In this document: positions 44,779 through 53,463 of the stretch, in pieces | How positions within the stretch are numbered: position 1 is the stretch's first letter | Layout of the letters: each line of letters begins with the position of its first letter | NCBI GenBank assembly: GCA_944392975.1 | Contig: CALXYN010000004.1 | Location: 1 to 64,000 of the forward strand | DNA from: an uncultured Spirochaetaceae bacterium | Lineage (GTDB): Bacteria; Spirochaetota; Spirochaetia; Sphaerochaetales; Sphaerochaetaceae | Direction of reading: 5' to 3' | DNA: 64,000 nucleotides | Notes under the pieces: model-generated | What the model was told of the DNA's origin: nothing | Seen by the model: the letters and a program-made list of their open reading frames with translations, nothing else | Database searches by the model: none | Made by a program: the position numbers and the translations under genes

Positions 44779-44798
44779 TACTAGAAAATTTTCTAGTA
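44779..44798. promoter_or_regulatory. Perfect 20-bp palindrome, likely operator
   Basis: TACTAGAAAATTTTCTAGTA is its own reverse complement. It lies 15 bases upstream of the start of the DUF234 ATPase remnant, in the position of an autoregulatory operator. No regulator can be assigned. Confidence 0.55.
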
Positions 44799-45153
44799 GA
44801 ATTTTTAGCTTGTTATTTAAAGCAATGCAATCCTATTATTTGTTACTCCTTAGGGGTCCATATGTATCCAGATATGCAAAAGATGTGTAACCATGCATGT
44901 GTTGTATTCTTGGTCTCGCAATCATGACAGTAAAGGTCAAGAAGAGTGGGGCGTGAATTATCTGACCTCCTGATTTGACTCCAGAAAATCCTGAAACGTC
45001 TTAGCCTTTTGAGATGAGTGAAATATATACAGTTATTTGAAACGGGATGATGAGGCTATTTAGTGGAAAGTGATTTAAAAAGTTTTCTGTTGCGTTATTT
45101 TTTCACCCTTTTTATGATTTTATCAGCGTTGTTTGTATAAGGAGGATGAATAT
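44799..45153. other. Intergenic region with no recognisable gene
   Basis: About 350 bases between the ATPase remnant and the lipoprotein gene. I see only short frames and AT-rich sequence toward the right end (AAAAAGTTTTCTG ... ATTTTTTCACC), probably holding the lipoprotein promoter. No tRNA, repeat or homologous protein fragment is visible. Confidence 0.5.
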
Positions 45154-46815
45154 ATGAGAAAACATATTATTGCTCTTGTTGCTGTTCTTCTCTTGATTAT
45201 TGTGCCATCCTGTAATCAGTATCCGGATAACTGGTGGAATTATTTTCCTGGGGCTGATGAGGAAAAGATTGAGACAGTAGATGATCTTGTGCTCTTTCTT
45301 GCAAATAACGATCCGGGAATCGCAGAAGTCAATCTGACTATAGATCCGGATGATCTTGATAATGGACAGTTTCCGATGACAATCAAGGGAATAAAAGAGC
45401 TGTCAGGTCGAATTGAAATTGAAGATACTTCAAGATTCCCATTTTTCAGTACAACAGGCAATATGCAGAGCAGAGTTGCTTCCGTTCCTGTAACGCTCTT
45501 CTCAGTTGATGATAATAATGCCAGCGCAATAATCAAAGACCTTTCAGTGACAATCAAGGAAGAGGCGGCAAGCCTGATTGAATCGGTTATTTCTGTAGAC
45601 AGCGGAAGTCTTTCCGCAACTGGATTTAACGTTGTAGTCAGTGGTACATCAGGAAAAACTGTGACAGGAATCAGCATCGGGGAAAATGCAACTGCAGAAA
45701 CGATTGATATTTCAAATAGCAATCCAGGTGGGATAAGTATTTCTGAGGATAACAGTGAATATAATACAATCCTTGATAAAATCATTCAGGCAAACCCAGA
45801 TATGCCTACAAGGTATGATGCAAGTGATGCAAAAAGCTTCCTTACACTGCTTCTGAACGAGCAAAGAGTCAGGCTCGCCAAGGATGTGACAGTCACGGCA
45901 GATGATGTCAATGCCATAATTAATACCGGAAGTCAGGAAGGAGATGATGAGACAAAGATAAGCTTGATAAATGGAGAATACAATATTGATCTTAATGGTT
46001 TCACTCTTAATTCAGAAGTTGTATGGAATCTGGGTTCTGACGAAGGTCTGATCATTAAACTGACTAATGGAAATCTCAATATGAAGAATTTGAGTGAAAA
46101 AGATTACAAGCCTTCAGAGGCCGCTATCTGGATATATAAAAATACTGAAATTGAATTTGACCATGTGAATTACACTTCAGAAATAACCGGAATTAAGTTT
46201 GTACACTCGAATGACAATATGAAACTCACAATAAAGGATTCAGATTTCAATTGTGATGGTGAATATGCAATCACAACTGATGCTACTAATCCATTATCTG
46301 AAAATGTTGAACTTAATATTTCCGAGTCATCGATTACAACTGATAATGCGTCTGATAACACCGCAATTCTTTTCAATGTTCTTGGTACAGTCTCTATCGA
46401 AGATTCAATAATTACAGGAGATAGACAGGCACTCTTTTTGAGAGGAGGTGGACTCACCAGCTCTCATAGACTTGTCAATTCACTTTTCATTGCAACTGGA
46501 AAAGATTCAACAACAAAGGATTATGAAAACGAATATTGGGATGGAGGTAATGATGCTGTTCTTGCTGCTATTGTAATCGGGAATAGACAAAAATCTTCAA
46601 CATATCCAGATGGAACAAGCGTATGTCTTGAAAATGTAACCGTTCAGACACCATCTCAAAATACAAACAATATTCCATACTATGGTATTTATATTTGCCA
46701 GGAATCAGATGAAAAGCCTGTTAGGGTAAACGGAAGTATAAGGCAAAGTTCCTATTCACAGGCTAAGGAGCTTACTAATAAAAATACCAACGAAGCTTTT
46801 GTACATATTAATTGA
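45154..46815 (+). CDS. Lipoprotein, probable beta-helix fold, unknown function
   Basis: About 553 residues. The N-terminus is a lipoprotein signal ending IIVPSC with the lipidated Cys at about residue 20. The mature part is rich in Asn, Asp, Ile, Thr and Ser with regularly spaced short strands (ISIEDSIITGD, NLNMKNLSEKD), suggesting a right-handed parallel beta-helix. The ATG at 45154 follows AAGGAGG at correct spacing; an earlier in-frame start at 45133 is upstream of that site. It is likely surface or periplasmic. I recognise no specific family. Confidence 0.75.
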   Translation: MRKHIIALVAVLLLIIVPSCNQYPDNWWNYFPGADEEKIETVDDLVLFLANNDPGIAEVNLTIDPDDLDNGQFPMTIKGIKELSGRIEIEDTSRFPFFSTTGNMQSRVASVPVTLFSVDDNNASAIIKDLSVTIKEEAASLIESVISVDSGSLSATGFNVVVSGTSGKTVTGISIGENATAETIDISNSNPGGISISEDNSEYNTILDKIIQANPDMPTRYDASDAKSFLTLLLNEQRVRLAKDVTVTADDVNAIINTGSQEGDDETKISLINGEYNIDLNGFTLNSEVVWNLGSDEGLIIKLTNGNLNMKNLSEKDYKPSEAAIWIYKNTEIEFDHVNYTSEITGIKFVHSNDNMKLTIKDSDFNCDGEYAITTDATNPLSENVELNISESSITTDNASDNTAILFNVLGTVSIEDSIITGDRQALFLRGGGLTSSHRLVNSLFIATGKDSTTKDYENEYWDGGNDAVLAAIVIGNRQKSSTYPDGTSVCLENVTVQTPSQNTNNIPYYGIYICQESDEKPVRVNGSIRQSSYSQAKELTNKNTNEAFVHIN

Positions 46816-46885
46816 TATTGATTATCGGACAGAGTTGTAGCTATTAAATGGTACTGAATTGCTAATTCTGATAACATTCTGAATT

Positions 46886-47278
46886 ATGAAGACAATCAGA
46901 GTCAGTGCAGCTGTAATCAAGAATGGAGATAAAATACTGACCACAGAACGTGGATATGGAAAATATAAGGGTTTCTGGGAATTCCCAGGAGGAAAAAGAG
47001 AAGAGGGCGAGTCTGGTGAGGAGACTATCGTCAGAGAAATTCGGGAAGAACTTGAAGCAACAATAGCTGTCGATAGTTTCCTTTGCACCATCGAACATCA
47101 ATATGAGGATTTCTATATGATAATGGACTGCTATCTCTGTCATATTGTAGAGGGCAATATAATCATAAAGGAACACGAGGCCATGAAATGGATTTCTTCT
47201 GATGCACTTGAGTCTGTTGATTGGCTTCCCGCGGATGTTAAAGTTTTGCCTTCTGTCAGATCAGCATTAGGCTGGTAA
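46886..47278 (+). CDS. NUDIX hydrolase, MutT-like (8-oxo-dGTP pyrophosphatase type)
   Basis: A 130-residue NUDIX protein. The full Nudix box is present: GGKREEGESGEETIVREIRE followed by EL (about residues 35-57). The start VSAAVIKNGDKILTTERG and the FPGGK turn resemble (deoxy)nucleoside triphosphate pyrophosphohydrolases that clean oxidised nucleotides. It converges on the PLD-helicase gene with four bases between the stop codons. MutT-like proteins are often found beside DUF3427 helicases, so the two may form a unit. Confidence 0.9.
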   Translation: MKTIRVSAAVIKNGDKILTTERGYGKYKGFWEFPGGKREEGESGEETIVREIREELEATIAVDSFLCTIEHQYEDFYMIMDCYLCHIVEGNIIIKEHEAMKWISSDALESVDWLPADVKVLPSVRSALGW

Positions 47279-47293
47279 TTTCCTAGGAAATTA
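47276..47293. repeat. 18-bp palindrome covering both convergent stop codons
   Basis: TAATTTCCTAGGAAATTA is a perfect palindrome. The NUDIX gene ends with its first TAA. The helicase ends with the TAG on the other strand in its centre. Without a loop it is a poor terminator, but it could be a protein-binding site. Confidence 0.6.
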
Positions 47294-50210
47294 TGTAATC
47301 AAAGATGTCTCTTCTTACTGGTGTTGAGATCTGATAATGGATAGCAAATGCATCGGTATCTTTGCCGTCGTTGTCTTTTATCTTGACAGCTTTTGCATCC
47401 CCGATAGCTTCTAGAGTTCCAAGGAAATAGAATTCTTTTCTCTCATCAATTGTATTCTTTCTGACGAAGAGAAGAATCGTGTTTTCTTTATCGCTTTCCT
47501 GTATTTTATAGATATGGTTATAGTCAGAACAGCCGATTCTTCTTTTCTTCTTTGAATACGTGATTATATTGCTTTCATCAAGGAATTTATCAGGATAGGG
47601 AATCGCAGAGTCTTTCTTTTCATAATTTACGAAGACAGGAAGAGTTTTTGTCTTGCTGTCATAGAAATAGCCTCCGATATTTAGCGGGTTCATGTTTGTT
47701 TCCCAGCATAGAAGTCTGCATACATCTTCATAGGTGTATTTCTCGTAGAGCACGAACGGAGTATCTGCATATGTTGTCTGATAAAATTCGCTATTTCTCC
47801 TTAAGCCATCATCCACCACTTCTGAAAGTAACTCTCTGAATAACTGATTTCTCATCATATTTGACAACCTTGCAGAAGGAATAACAACATTACTACTAAT
47901 GGATATCAGTGGTGTTGAACCATATTGCAGAGCTTCTTGCTTCTTGAGAAAAGACATATCCAGATTGCTAATCATAGAATTCAGTACTTTCCCTAAAGAT
48001 TTCTGTTCGTATTGTAAGTGATAAGTCAGTTGCTCCGTTGTCTGCATATCATAGCTTTCTTTATAATCATCCAGTACGATTTTGAAGAATTTCAATTCTG
48101 CCCTGCGCTTTCCGTCTTCAAATTTCCTTGATATGTATTTAAGTACAGCTTCTTCGTCTTTTGATAGTTCCTTTCCATATTCCTCGTCGGCCTTTTTCAC
48201 AAATGAGTAATACGAACCGGCATAATCAATGAAATTGAGAACATCGATTGCTTTTTCTCTATGGAAATCAGAAATTGATGGTATGTGTCCAAGTCGGTTC
48301 TTAAGGGAAAAATACTCTTTCTTAAGAAATGCATACTTGCGAAGATTACTCTGATCGATATTTCTGTAGATCAGGTCCTTTGAAATGGCATCAAAATCAA
48401 TCGTAGAACTTCCTGGTATGACAGAGGATCCTTCTGTTATGTATTTTCTCAGGTTGTCTTTATCGTATGTGTTGTCTCCTGAAAGAGCTACCGGAATGAG
48501 AAAAGATTTCTTGTAATTGCCGATGAAGTCAATAGCGACAAGATATTCTTTTCCGTTTGCATTTTTCCTCAATCCCCGCCCCAGCTGCTGTATGAATATT
48601 ATCGATGACTCAGTCGGGCGGAGCATTATTATCTGATTGACTTCTGGTATATCAATGCCCTCATTGAAGGTGTCAACAGTGATTATGAAATCAAGAATTT
48701 CACCATCATCATTCTGAAGCCTTCTGACATATTCCTCTCTGAGATCAATACATGTTTCTCCTATTACATATGCAGCTTTCCAGTTTCTGTTGCTGTTTTT
48801 CTTCCTTTCGTTTATTTTCTCGGCAAGCAGTTTTGCTTCTTTCACATGCGAACAGAAGATTAGTCCTTTTAATCTTTCCCCGCTGAAGCCATAGTATTCT
48901 GATTTTTCAAGAATCCTGTTGACACGTTCATCTGCAGTAAGATCGTTAAAATCTGCTTCTTCCTGTATTGTCTTACCATCGATTGTTATATCTGCAATTC
49001 CGAAGTAGTGGAAAGGGCAGAGCAGATTATTCTCAAGGGCATCCTTAAGCCTTATATCAATTGCTATGTTATAATCAAAAAGTTCGTAGATGTTTTCCTT
49101 GTCTGGACGATCCGGTGTTGCAGACATCCCAAGAAGGAATGCAGGTTTGAAATATGACATTATCCTTCTGTAGGAAGGTGCCGCAGCTTTATGGACTTCA
49201 TCAATTATCATGTAATCAAAATAGTCCGGGGCAAATGTCTTATGGATTTCAGGTTTTGATATCGTCTGTATTGTTGAGAAGACATATTTCTTGTTGAAAT
49301 TTTTTTCGTTTCCCGTGATGAACCCTATATCGTTCTTTATACCGGTACCGAGAACATCGATAAAGCTATCAGCGGCATCATGCAGAATTTGCTCTCGGTG
49401 CACAATGAAAAGCATATGCTTTGGGTTGAAGGATCTTGTATCAAAGGCTGAAAGATAAGTTTTTCCAGTTCCTGTTGCAGCAATCAGCAGAGCTTTATTC
49501 TTTCCTTCCTGTCTCATCCTATGAAGTGAAGAGGCTGCCACTTTCTGCATTTGATTCGGCTCAATAGTATAAGTGATTATTCTTGTTTCTTGTTCAACGG
49601 TACGACGTATTTCCTGCTCTTTTTTATACCGCTCATCATATTCATGTAACCATGATTCAGTGAGCGGAATTGCAGTTTCCCAGAGTTCTTCGAATGCCTC
49701 CTTAAATTCCTCTGTCAGTCCTCCTTGATCAAGGGCTGAAGCTCTGATATTCCATTCCCGGTTTGATTTAAGAGCTCCACCTGTGATATTCGAACTGCCG
49801 ATTATTACAGTGTTTTTAGTACCATCGTTGAAGAAATAACCTTTTGTGTGAAAAGCTTCCTCGGTAACAATCCTTACTTCTATGAAGTTGTAAGTGAGTA
49901 GCTTATGCAAAGCTTTTGGTTCGGTATAGTTCAGGTAATCTGTTGTGATAATCTTTCCAACAGTTCCAGTATTTTCGATATCCTTGAATGTTTGGATAAG
50001 CATTTCAAGACCACTCATGCGGATAAAGGATACTGAGAACATGAATTCTTTTGCGGTTCTGAGTTCTTTCTTTATATGCGAGAGGATATCATTCTGCTTC
50101 TTCTTCGAATTGTCGATAATCGAAGGGCTGAGATGCAGACTATGTTCTATACTCGAATCTATGAATGCAGCCTCTGCTGCGTGTGATATATCCTTCGCCA
50201 GATTATCCAT
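47283..50210 (-). CDS. PLD-like nuclease / SF2 helicase / DUF3427 fusion protein
   Basis: A 975-residue three-part protein. A phospholipase D-like domain (about 40-185) contains HTKGYFFNDG and VIIGSSNITGG with the HxK pair His121/Lys123. A superfamily II helicase (about 215-600) has Walker A AATGTGKT near 244, DEVH at 337-340, GMSATPDRP and motif VI QLGRGLRK. The C-terminal ~300 residues match DUF3427. Such proteins are scattered in accessory regions and resemble restriction-type or defence helicase-nucleases; no function is established. With the NUDIX neighbour it could be an antiviral or DNA-damage system. No Shine-Dalgarno precedes the ATG. Confidence 0.9.
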   Translation of the reverse strand: MDNLAKDISHAAEAAFIDSSIEHSLHLSPSIIDNSKKKQNDILSHIKKELRTAKEFMFSVSFIRMSGLEMLIQTFKDIENTGTVGKIITTDYLNYTEPKALHKLLTYNFIEVRIVTEEAFHTKGYFFNDGTKNTVIIGSSNITGGALKSNREWNIRASALDQGGLTEEFKEAFEELWETAIPLTESWLHEYDERYKKEQEIRRTVEQETRIITYTIEPNQMQKVAASSLHRMRQEGKNKALLIAATGTGKTYLSAFDTRSFNPKHMLFIVHREQILHDAADSFIDVLGTGIKNDIGFITGNEKNFNKKYVFSTIQTISKPEIHKTFAPDYFDYMIIDEVHKAAAPSYRRIMSYFKPAFLLGMSATPDRPDKENIYELFDYNIAIDIRLKDALENNLLCPFHYFGIADITIDGKTIQEEADFNDLTADERVNRILEKSEYYGFSGERLKGLIFCSHVKEAKLLAEKINERKKNSNRNWKAAYVIGETCIDLREEYVRRLQNDDGEILDFIITVDTFNEGIDIPEVNQIIMLRPTESSIIFIQQLGRGLRKNANGKEYLVAIDFIGNYKKSFLIPVALSGDNTYDKDNLRKYITEGSSVIPGSSTIDFDAISKDLIYRNIDQSNLRKYAFLKKEYFSLKNRLGHIPSISDFHREKAIDVLNFIDYAGSYYSFVKKADEEYGKELSKDEEAVLKYISRKFEDGKRRAELKFFKIVLDDYKESYDMQTTEQLTYHLQYEQKSLGKVLNSMISNLDMSFLKKQEALQYGSTPLISISSNVVIPSARLSNMMRNQLFRELLSEVVDDGLRRNSEFYQTTYADTPFVLYEKYTYEDVCRLLCWETNMNPLNIGGYFYDSKTKTLPVFVNYEKKDSAIPYPDKFLDESNIITYSKKKRRIGCSDYNHIYKIQESDKENTILLFVRKNTIDERKEFYFLGTLEAIGDAKAVKIKDNDGKDTDAFAIHYQISTPVRRDIFDYIIS

Positions 50211-50216
50211 GTAGCC

Positions 50217-50245
50217 AGGATAACATCAATGAATGGAAATTGCAT
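50217..50245 (-). promoter_or_regulatory. Weak candidate leaderless promoter of the helicase gene
   Basis: On the minus strand, ATGCAA, 17 bases and TATCCT end six bases before the ATG at 50210. The -35 match is poor (3/6). It is listed because the spacing is the same as in the better leaderless candidates. Confidence 0.3.
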
Positions 50246-50345
50246 TATTTGCTGTTATTCTATTTTTCCATTGATCAGATTTGAAAAACATCTTCACAAG
50301 TTTGTGTAATTGTAGTGTCTGGTATAACCATACAATTAGTAAGTT

Positions 50346-50366
50346 CATATTCATTTTGTGAATATG
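50346..50366. promoter_or_regulatory. Inverted repeat, likely TetR operator
   Basis: CATATTCA (50346-50353) and TGAATATG (50359-50366) are perfect inverted arms separated by TTTTG. The 21-bp site lies one base before the -35 of the TetR gene, the usual place for autoregulation. Confidence 0.6.
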
Positions 50367-50367
50367 C

Positions 50368-50396
50368 TTGTTTTGTCTTTGCTCGTACCCTAGAAT
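50368..50396 (+). promoter_or_regulatory. Candidate leaderless promoter of the TetR gene
   Basis: TTGTTT (50368-50373), 17 bases and TAGAAT (50391-50396) are followed by six bases and the ATG at 50403. No ribosome-binding site is present. Confidence 0.55.
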
Positions 50397-50402
50397 GCCT
50401 GT

Positions 50403-51005
50403 ATGAGCGATATAACAAGGAAAGCAATAGCCGATACGTTGAAATCACTGCTTGCGGAGAGACCCCTTTCCCGTATCACTGTTATGGATATTGCCTCCCG
50501 CTGCGGAATCAGTCGCATGACTTTCTACTATCATTTCAGGGATATCTATGATCTTGTGGGATGGATTATCTCCTCAGATATAACATCAATACTCTCAGGC
50601 CGGAAGACATATGATACATGGCAGGAAGGTTTCCTTTCTATATTCCATGCTGTCGAAAAGAATCATGTATTTGTCTTCAATGTCTATAATTCCATGAGCC
50701 GTGAACAGTTGGAACGAAGCCTTACAGGACCTGTGACAGAGCTTCTTCTCTCTGTCTTGAGAGAAACTGAAACATCTGCCAGATTGTCCGATGACGAGCT
50801 GATGTTCATAGCTTCTTTCTATTCATATGCTTTCATTGGCATCATGCTTGATTGGATAGGTAATGGCATGGGCGAAAAGCCTGATGTGATGATAAAGCGG
50901 ATAGAGGCCGTGATGGCAGGTAGTTTTGAGAAGGCCGTAGAACGCTTTGCTTCCTTACATTCAATCCGTGATGCAAGAATTCCTGACAAAGGGGTGAAAT
51001 TGTAA
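50403..51005 (+). CDS. TetR/AcrR family regulator
   Basis: A 200-residue regulator. The N-terminal HTH is clear (ITVMDIASRCGISRMTFYYHF, about residues 25-45), followed by a helical ligand domain of the DhaS-like type. It is immediately upstream of the oleate hydratase gene and probably controls it, plausibly sensing a fatty acid; this is inferred from position. A 21-bp inverted repeat precedes its promoter. Confidence 0.9.
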   Translation: MSDITRKAIADTLKSLLAERPLSRITVMDIASRCGISRMTFYYHFRDIYDLVGWIISSDITSILSGRKTYDTWQEGFLSIFHAVEKNHVFVFNVYNSMSREQLERSLTGPVTELLLSVLRETETSARLSDDELMFIASFYSYAFIGIMLDWIGNGMGEKPDVMIKRIEAVMAGSFEKAVERFASLHSIRDARIPDKGVKL

Positions 51006-51054
51006 ATACACTCCGCTCCTCCTTTCCTGTAGTTTCATGTCAGGAGGAAACAAA

Positions 51055-52830
51055 ATGTATCATTCAAGTGGCAATTATGAAGCTTTTGTCAAACCAAGAA
51101 AGCCGGAAGGAGCAGACAGAAAATCTGCATATATAATCGGTTCCGGACTTGCTGCACTTTCTGCAGCTGCATTTCTTGTCCGCGACGCCTATGTTGATGG
51201 TAGCCGTGTTCATATTATCGAAAAGGATCCTGTACTCGGAGGAGCCTGTGATGGATGGGATTATGAAGGACTTGGCTATGTTATGAGAGGCGGCCGTGAA
51301 ATGGACAATCATTTCGAGTGTATGTGGGATCTTTATCGTTCTATTCCTTCGATTGAGAATGAAGGTATGAGTGTGCTCGATGAGTATTACTATCTGAATA
51401 AGGATGATCCCAATTATTCTCTTATGAGAGCAACAAAAAATAGGGGAGAGGATGGCAGAACTGACAGAAAGTTCGCACTCTCCGATAAGGCACAGCTTGA
51501 AATCATGCGTCTTTTCTTCACGCCCGATGAGGATTTGTATGATAAGACAATTGAAGATGTCTTTTCAAAGGATGTTCTTGACAGTAATTTCTGGCTTTAC
51601 TGGAGAACGATGTTCGCTTTTGAGAACTGGCATTCAGCTCTTGAGATGAAGATCTATATAAAACGTTACATCCATCATGTCGACGGTCTTCCTGATTTCT
51701 CAGCACTCAGATTCACGAAATACAACCAGTATGAGTCGATGATCCTTCCTCTGCAGAGATATCTTGAGAATCAAGGTGTTGATATCATAACTGAGACAAA
51801 AGTAACTGATGTCAGATTCTCAGTGTCTGATGGAGAGAAACGCGCTGTATCCATTTCAGTGATGGATAAAGAGGGAGAGAGAAGCATCTCGCTGTCCAAT
51901 GATGATCTTCTTTTCATCACTCCTGGTGGATGTGTAGAGAACAGTACACTCGGAAGTCAGAAGGAGAAAGCTCAGTACAGACCTGAGTTGAAGAAGGGTG
52001 GTGGATGGGATCTATGGAAACGCATTGCGGCACAGTCTGATGATTTTGGGCATCCTGAGAAATTCTGTTCGGATCCATCGAAGACAACATGGATGAGTGC
52101 GACTGTCACGCTCTCTGATGATCGTGTTGTCCCATATATCGAGAAGATAACGAAGCGTAATCCGTATTCAGGTAAAGTCGTTACTGGAGGCATCGTCACG
52201 GCGCGCGATTCTTCATGGCTTTTAAGCTGGACTATCAACAGACAGCCGCAGTTCAGGGCGCAGAAGAAAAATGAGCTTGTTGGCTGGATATATGGGCTTT
52301 TCCCATTTGTTGAAGGTGACTTTGTCAGAAAGCAGATGTGTGAATGTACTGGCAAGGAAATCGCGATGGAATGGCTCTATCATATAGGAGTGCCAGAGGA
52401 AGAGATTGTGGATATTGCAGAGAACAGCTGTAATACAATTCCATGCATGATGCCTTATATCACGGCATTCTTCATGCCCCGCAGTCTTGGTGATCGCCCT
52501 TATGTCGTTCCTGAAGGTGCTATCAATTTCGCATTCATAGGGCAGTTTGCAGAGACGGAGAGAGATACGATTTTCACGACTGAATATTCGATAAGAACTG
52601 CCATGGAGGCTGTGTACACACTGATGAATGTGGATCGTGGAGTTCCTGAAGTATGGGGAAGTGCCTTTGATGTCCGAGATCTTGTCCGTGCTTCTGTCTC
52701 TTTGCGTGATGGCTCAAAACTCACAGAGATGGATATGGGCTTGAAGGAGAAACTTGCGATGAAGGAAGCTTTGAAACGTATAAGTGGTACTGATCTCGAG
52801 AAGCTTCTGTTAGAGTATGGAGCAATTTAA
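51055..52830 (+). CDS. ohyA: Oleate hydratase (MCRA family)
   Basis: A 591-residue FAD-dependent hydratase that adds water to the cis-9 double bond of unsaturated fatty acids, giving 10-hydroxy acids and detoxifying host fatty acids. The FAD motif IIGSGLAALSAAAFLVRDA is near residue 27. The family signature RGGREMDNHFECMWD follows, with Glu82 corresponding to the catalytic-site Glu of the S. aureus enzyme. NTIPCMMPYITAFFMPR near the C-terminus is also typical. AGGAGG supports the ATG at 51055 rather than 51037. The family is common in gut and skin bacteria. Confidence 0.95.
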   Translation: MYHSSGNYEAFVKPRKPEGADRKSAYIIGSGLAALSAAAFLVRDAYVDGSRVHIIEKDPVLGGACDGWDYEGLGYVMRGGREMDNHFECMWDLYRSIPSIENEGMSVLDEYYYLNKDDPNYSLMRATKNRGEDGRTDRKFALSDKAQLEIMRLFFTPDEDLYDKTIEDVFSKDVLDSNFWLYWRTMFAFENWHSALEMKIYIKRYIHHVDGLPDFSALRFTKYNQYESMILPLQRYLENQGVDIITETKVTDVRFSVSDGEKRAVSISVMDKEGERSISLSNDDLLFITPGGCVENSTLGSQKEKAQYRPELKKGGGWDLWKRIAAQSDDFGHPEKFCSDPSKTTWMSATVTLSDDRVVPYIEKITKRNPYSGKVVTGGIVTARDSSWLLSWTINRQPQFRAQKKNELVGWIYGLFPFVEGDFVRKQMCECTGKEIAMEWLYHIGVPEEEIVDIAENSCNTIPCMMPYITAFFMPRSLGDRPYVVPEGAINFAFIGQFAETERDTIFTTEYSIRTAMEAVYTLMNVDRGVPEVWGSAFDVRDLVRASVSLRDGSKLTEMDMGLKEKLAMKEALKRISGTDLEKLLLEYGAI

Positions 52831-52873
52831 TTCCGGTTTTCGGATTTTCTATCTGATTTTGTTAATCATACGG

Positions 52874-52907
52874 CTGACTCCTTATTCCCAAAGGAGTCAG
52901 TTTCTTA
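52874..52907 (+). terminator. Intrinsic terminator of ohyA
   Basis: CTGACTCCTT (52874-52883) pairs with AAGGAGTCAG (52891-52900) around a seven-base loop. TTTCTT follows. It is 43 bases after the ohyA stop. Confidence 0.85.
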
Positions 52908-53463
52908 AGAGTGTGCAGGTTTTTAATTTCACCGATCAGACCATTATAATCCTGTCGCTTGAGTTAAGAGGCAGTAAATGACTGATTATAGAGCAAAATC
53001 CTAAACAGAAGGAGGAACTGGATGGTTACAGAGCTCAGAATACATAGTCTGTCAAATCAATAAGCTTGTGCAATGAAATCAGGGTGGTGTTTATGTGGTT
53101 TTTGCAATCAAAATTCATGCCATCATTTTTGATTGTAAAATCTTCTGCAGCGAAGCGGTATCGTCGACGATCTTCAGGACAAGATAAAGGCTTGAACGTG
53201 AGCGTTTTCGCCCAGAGGCTCCGTTGCCGGTTTACCTGTGGAACTCCATCCATGCGGCTGATTGACTGCAGCCTGCTTCACATGTTTCCTGAATGAATCT
53301 AAAATGTATCTAGAGTGAAGGCTGCGAATTTTAAATATTAAATCTGATTTCATCGCCTTCTGTGCAGTTTCTGAGGAGTTTGTCTGTAGTATGTATGTTA
53401 AGTGCAAATCAGTTAAGCTCATTAATTCCCATTGATTAAATAATTCTGTAGTTTATTTTTATA
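52908..53463. other. Intergenic region, possible transposase debris
   Basis: There is no intact gene in about 550 bases. On the minus strand, 53035-53253 encodes a stretch with RYRFAAEDFTIKNDGMNFDC. It vaguely resembles the RRYKFxxEDFxxxxxxxxxxCPxG section of some DDE (IS1182-like) transposases, but the cysteine-proline motif is incomplete. The last ~60 bases are AT-rich and hold the promoter of the outer-membrane protein gene. Confidence 0.35.

Noticed and set aside
53035-53253. A transposase gene between ohyA and the outer-membrane protein gene
   Set aside because: Only a short vague resemblance to IS1182-type text is present. No DDE residues, start context or inverted repeats are visible, so it is reported only as possible debris.
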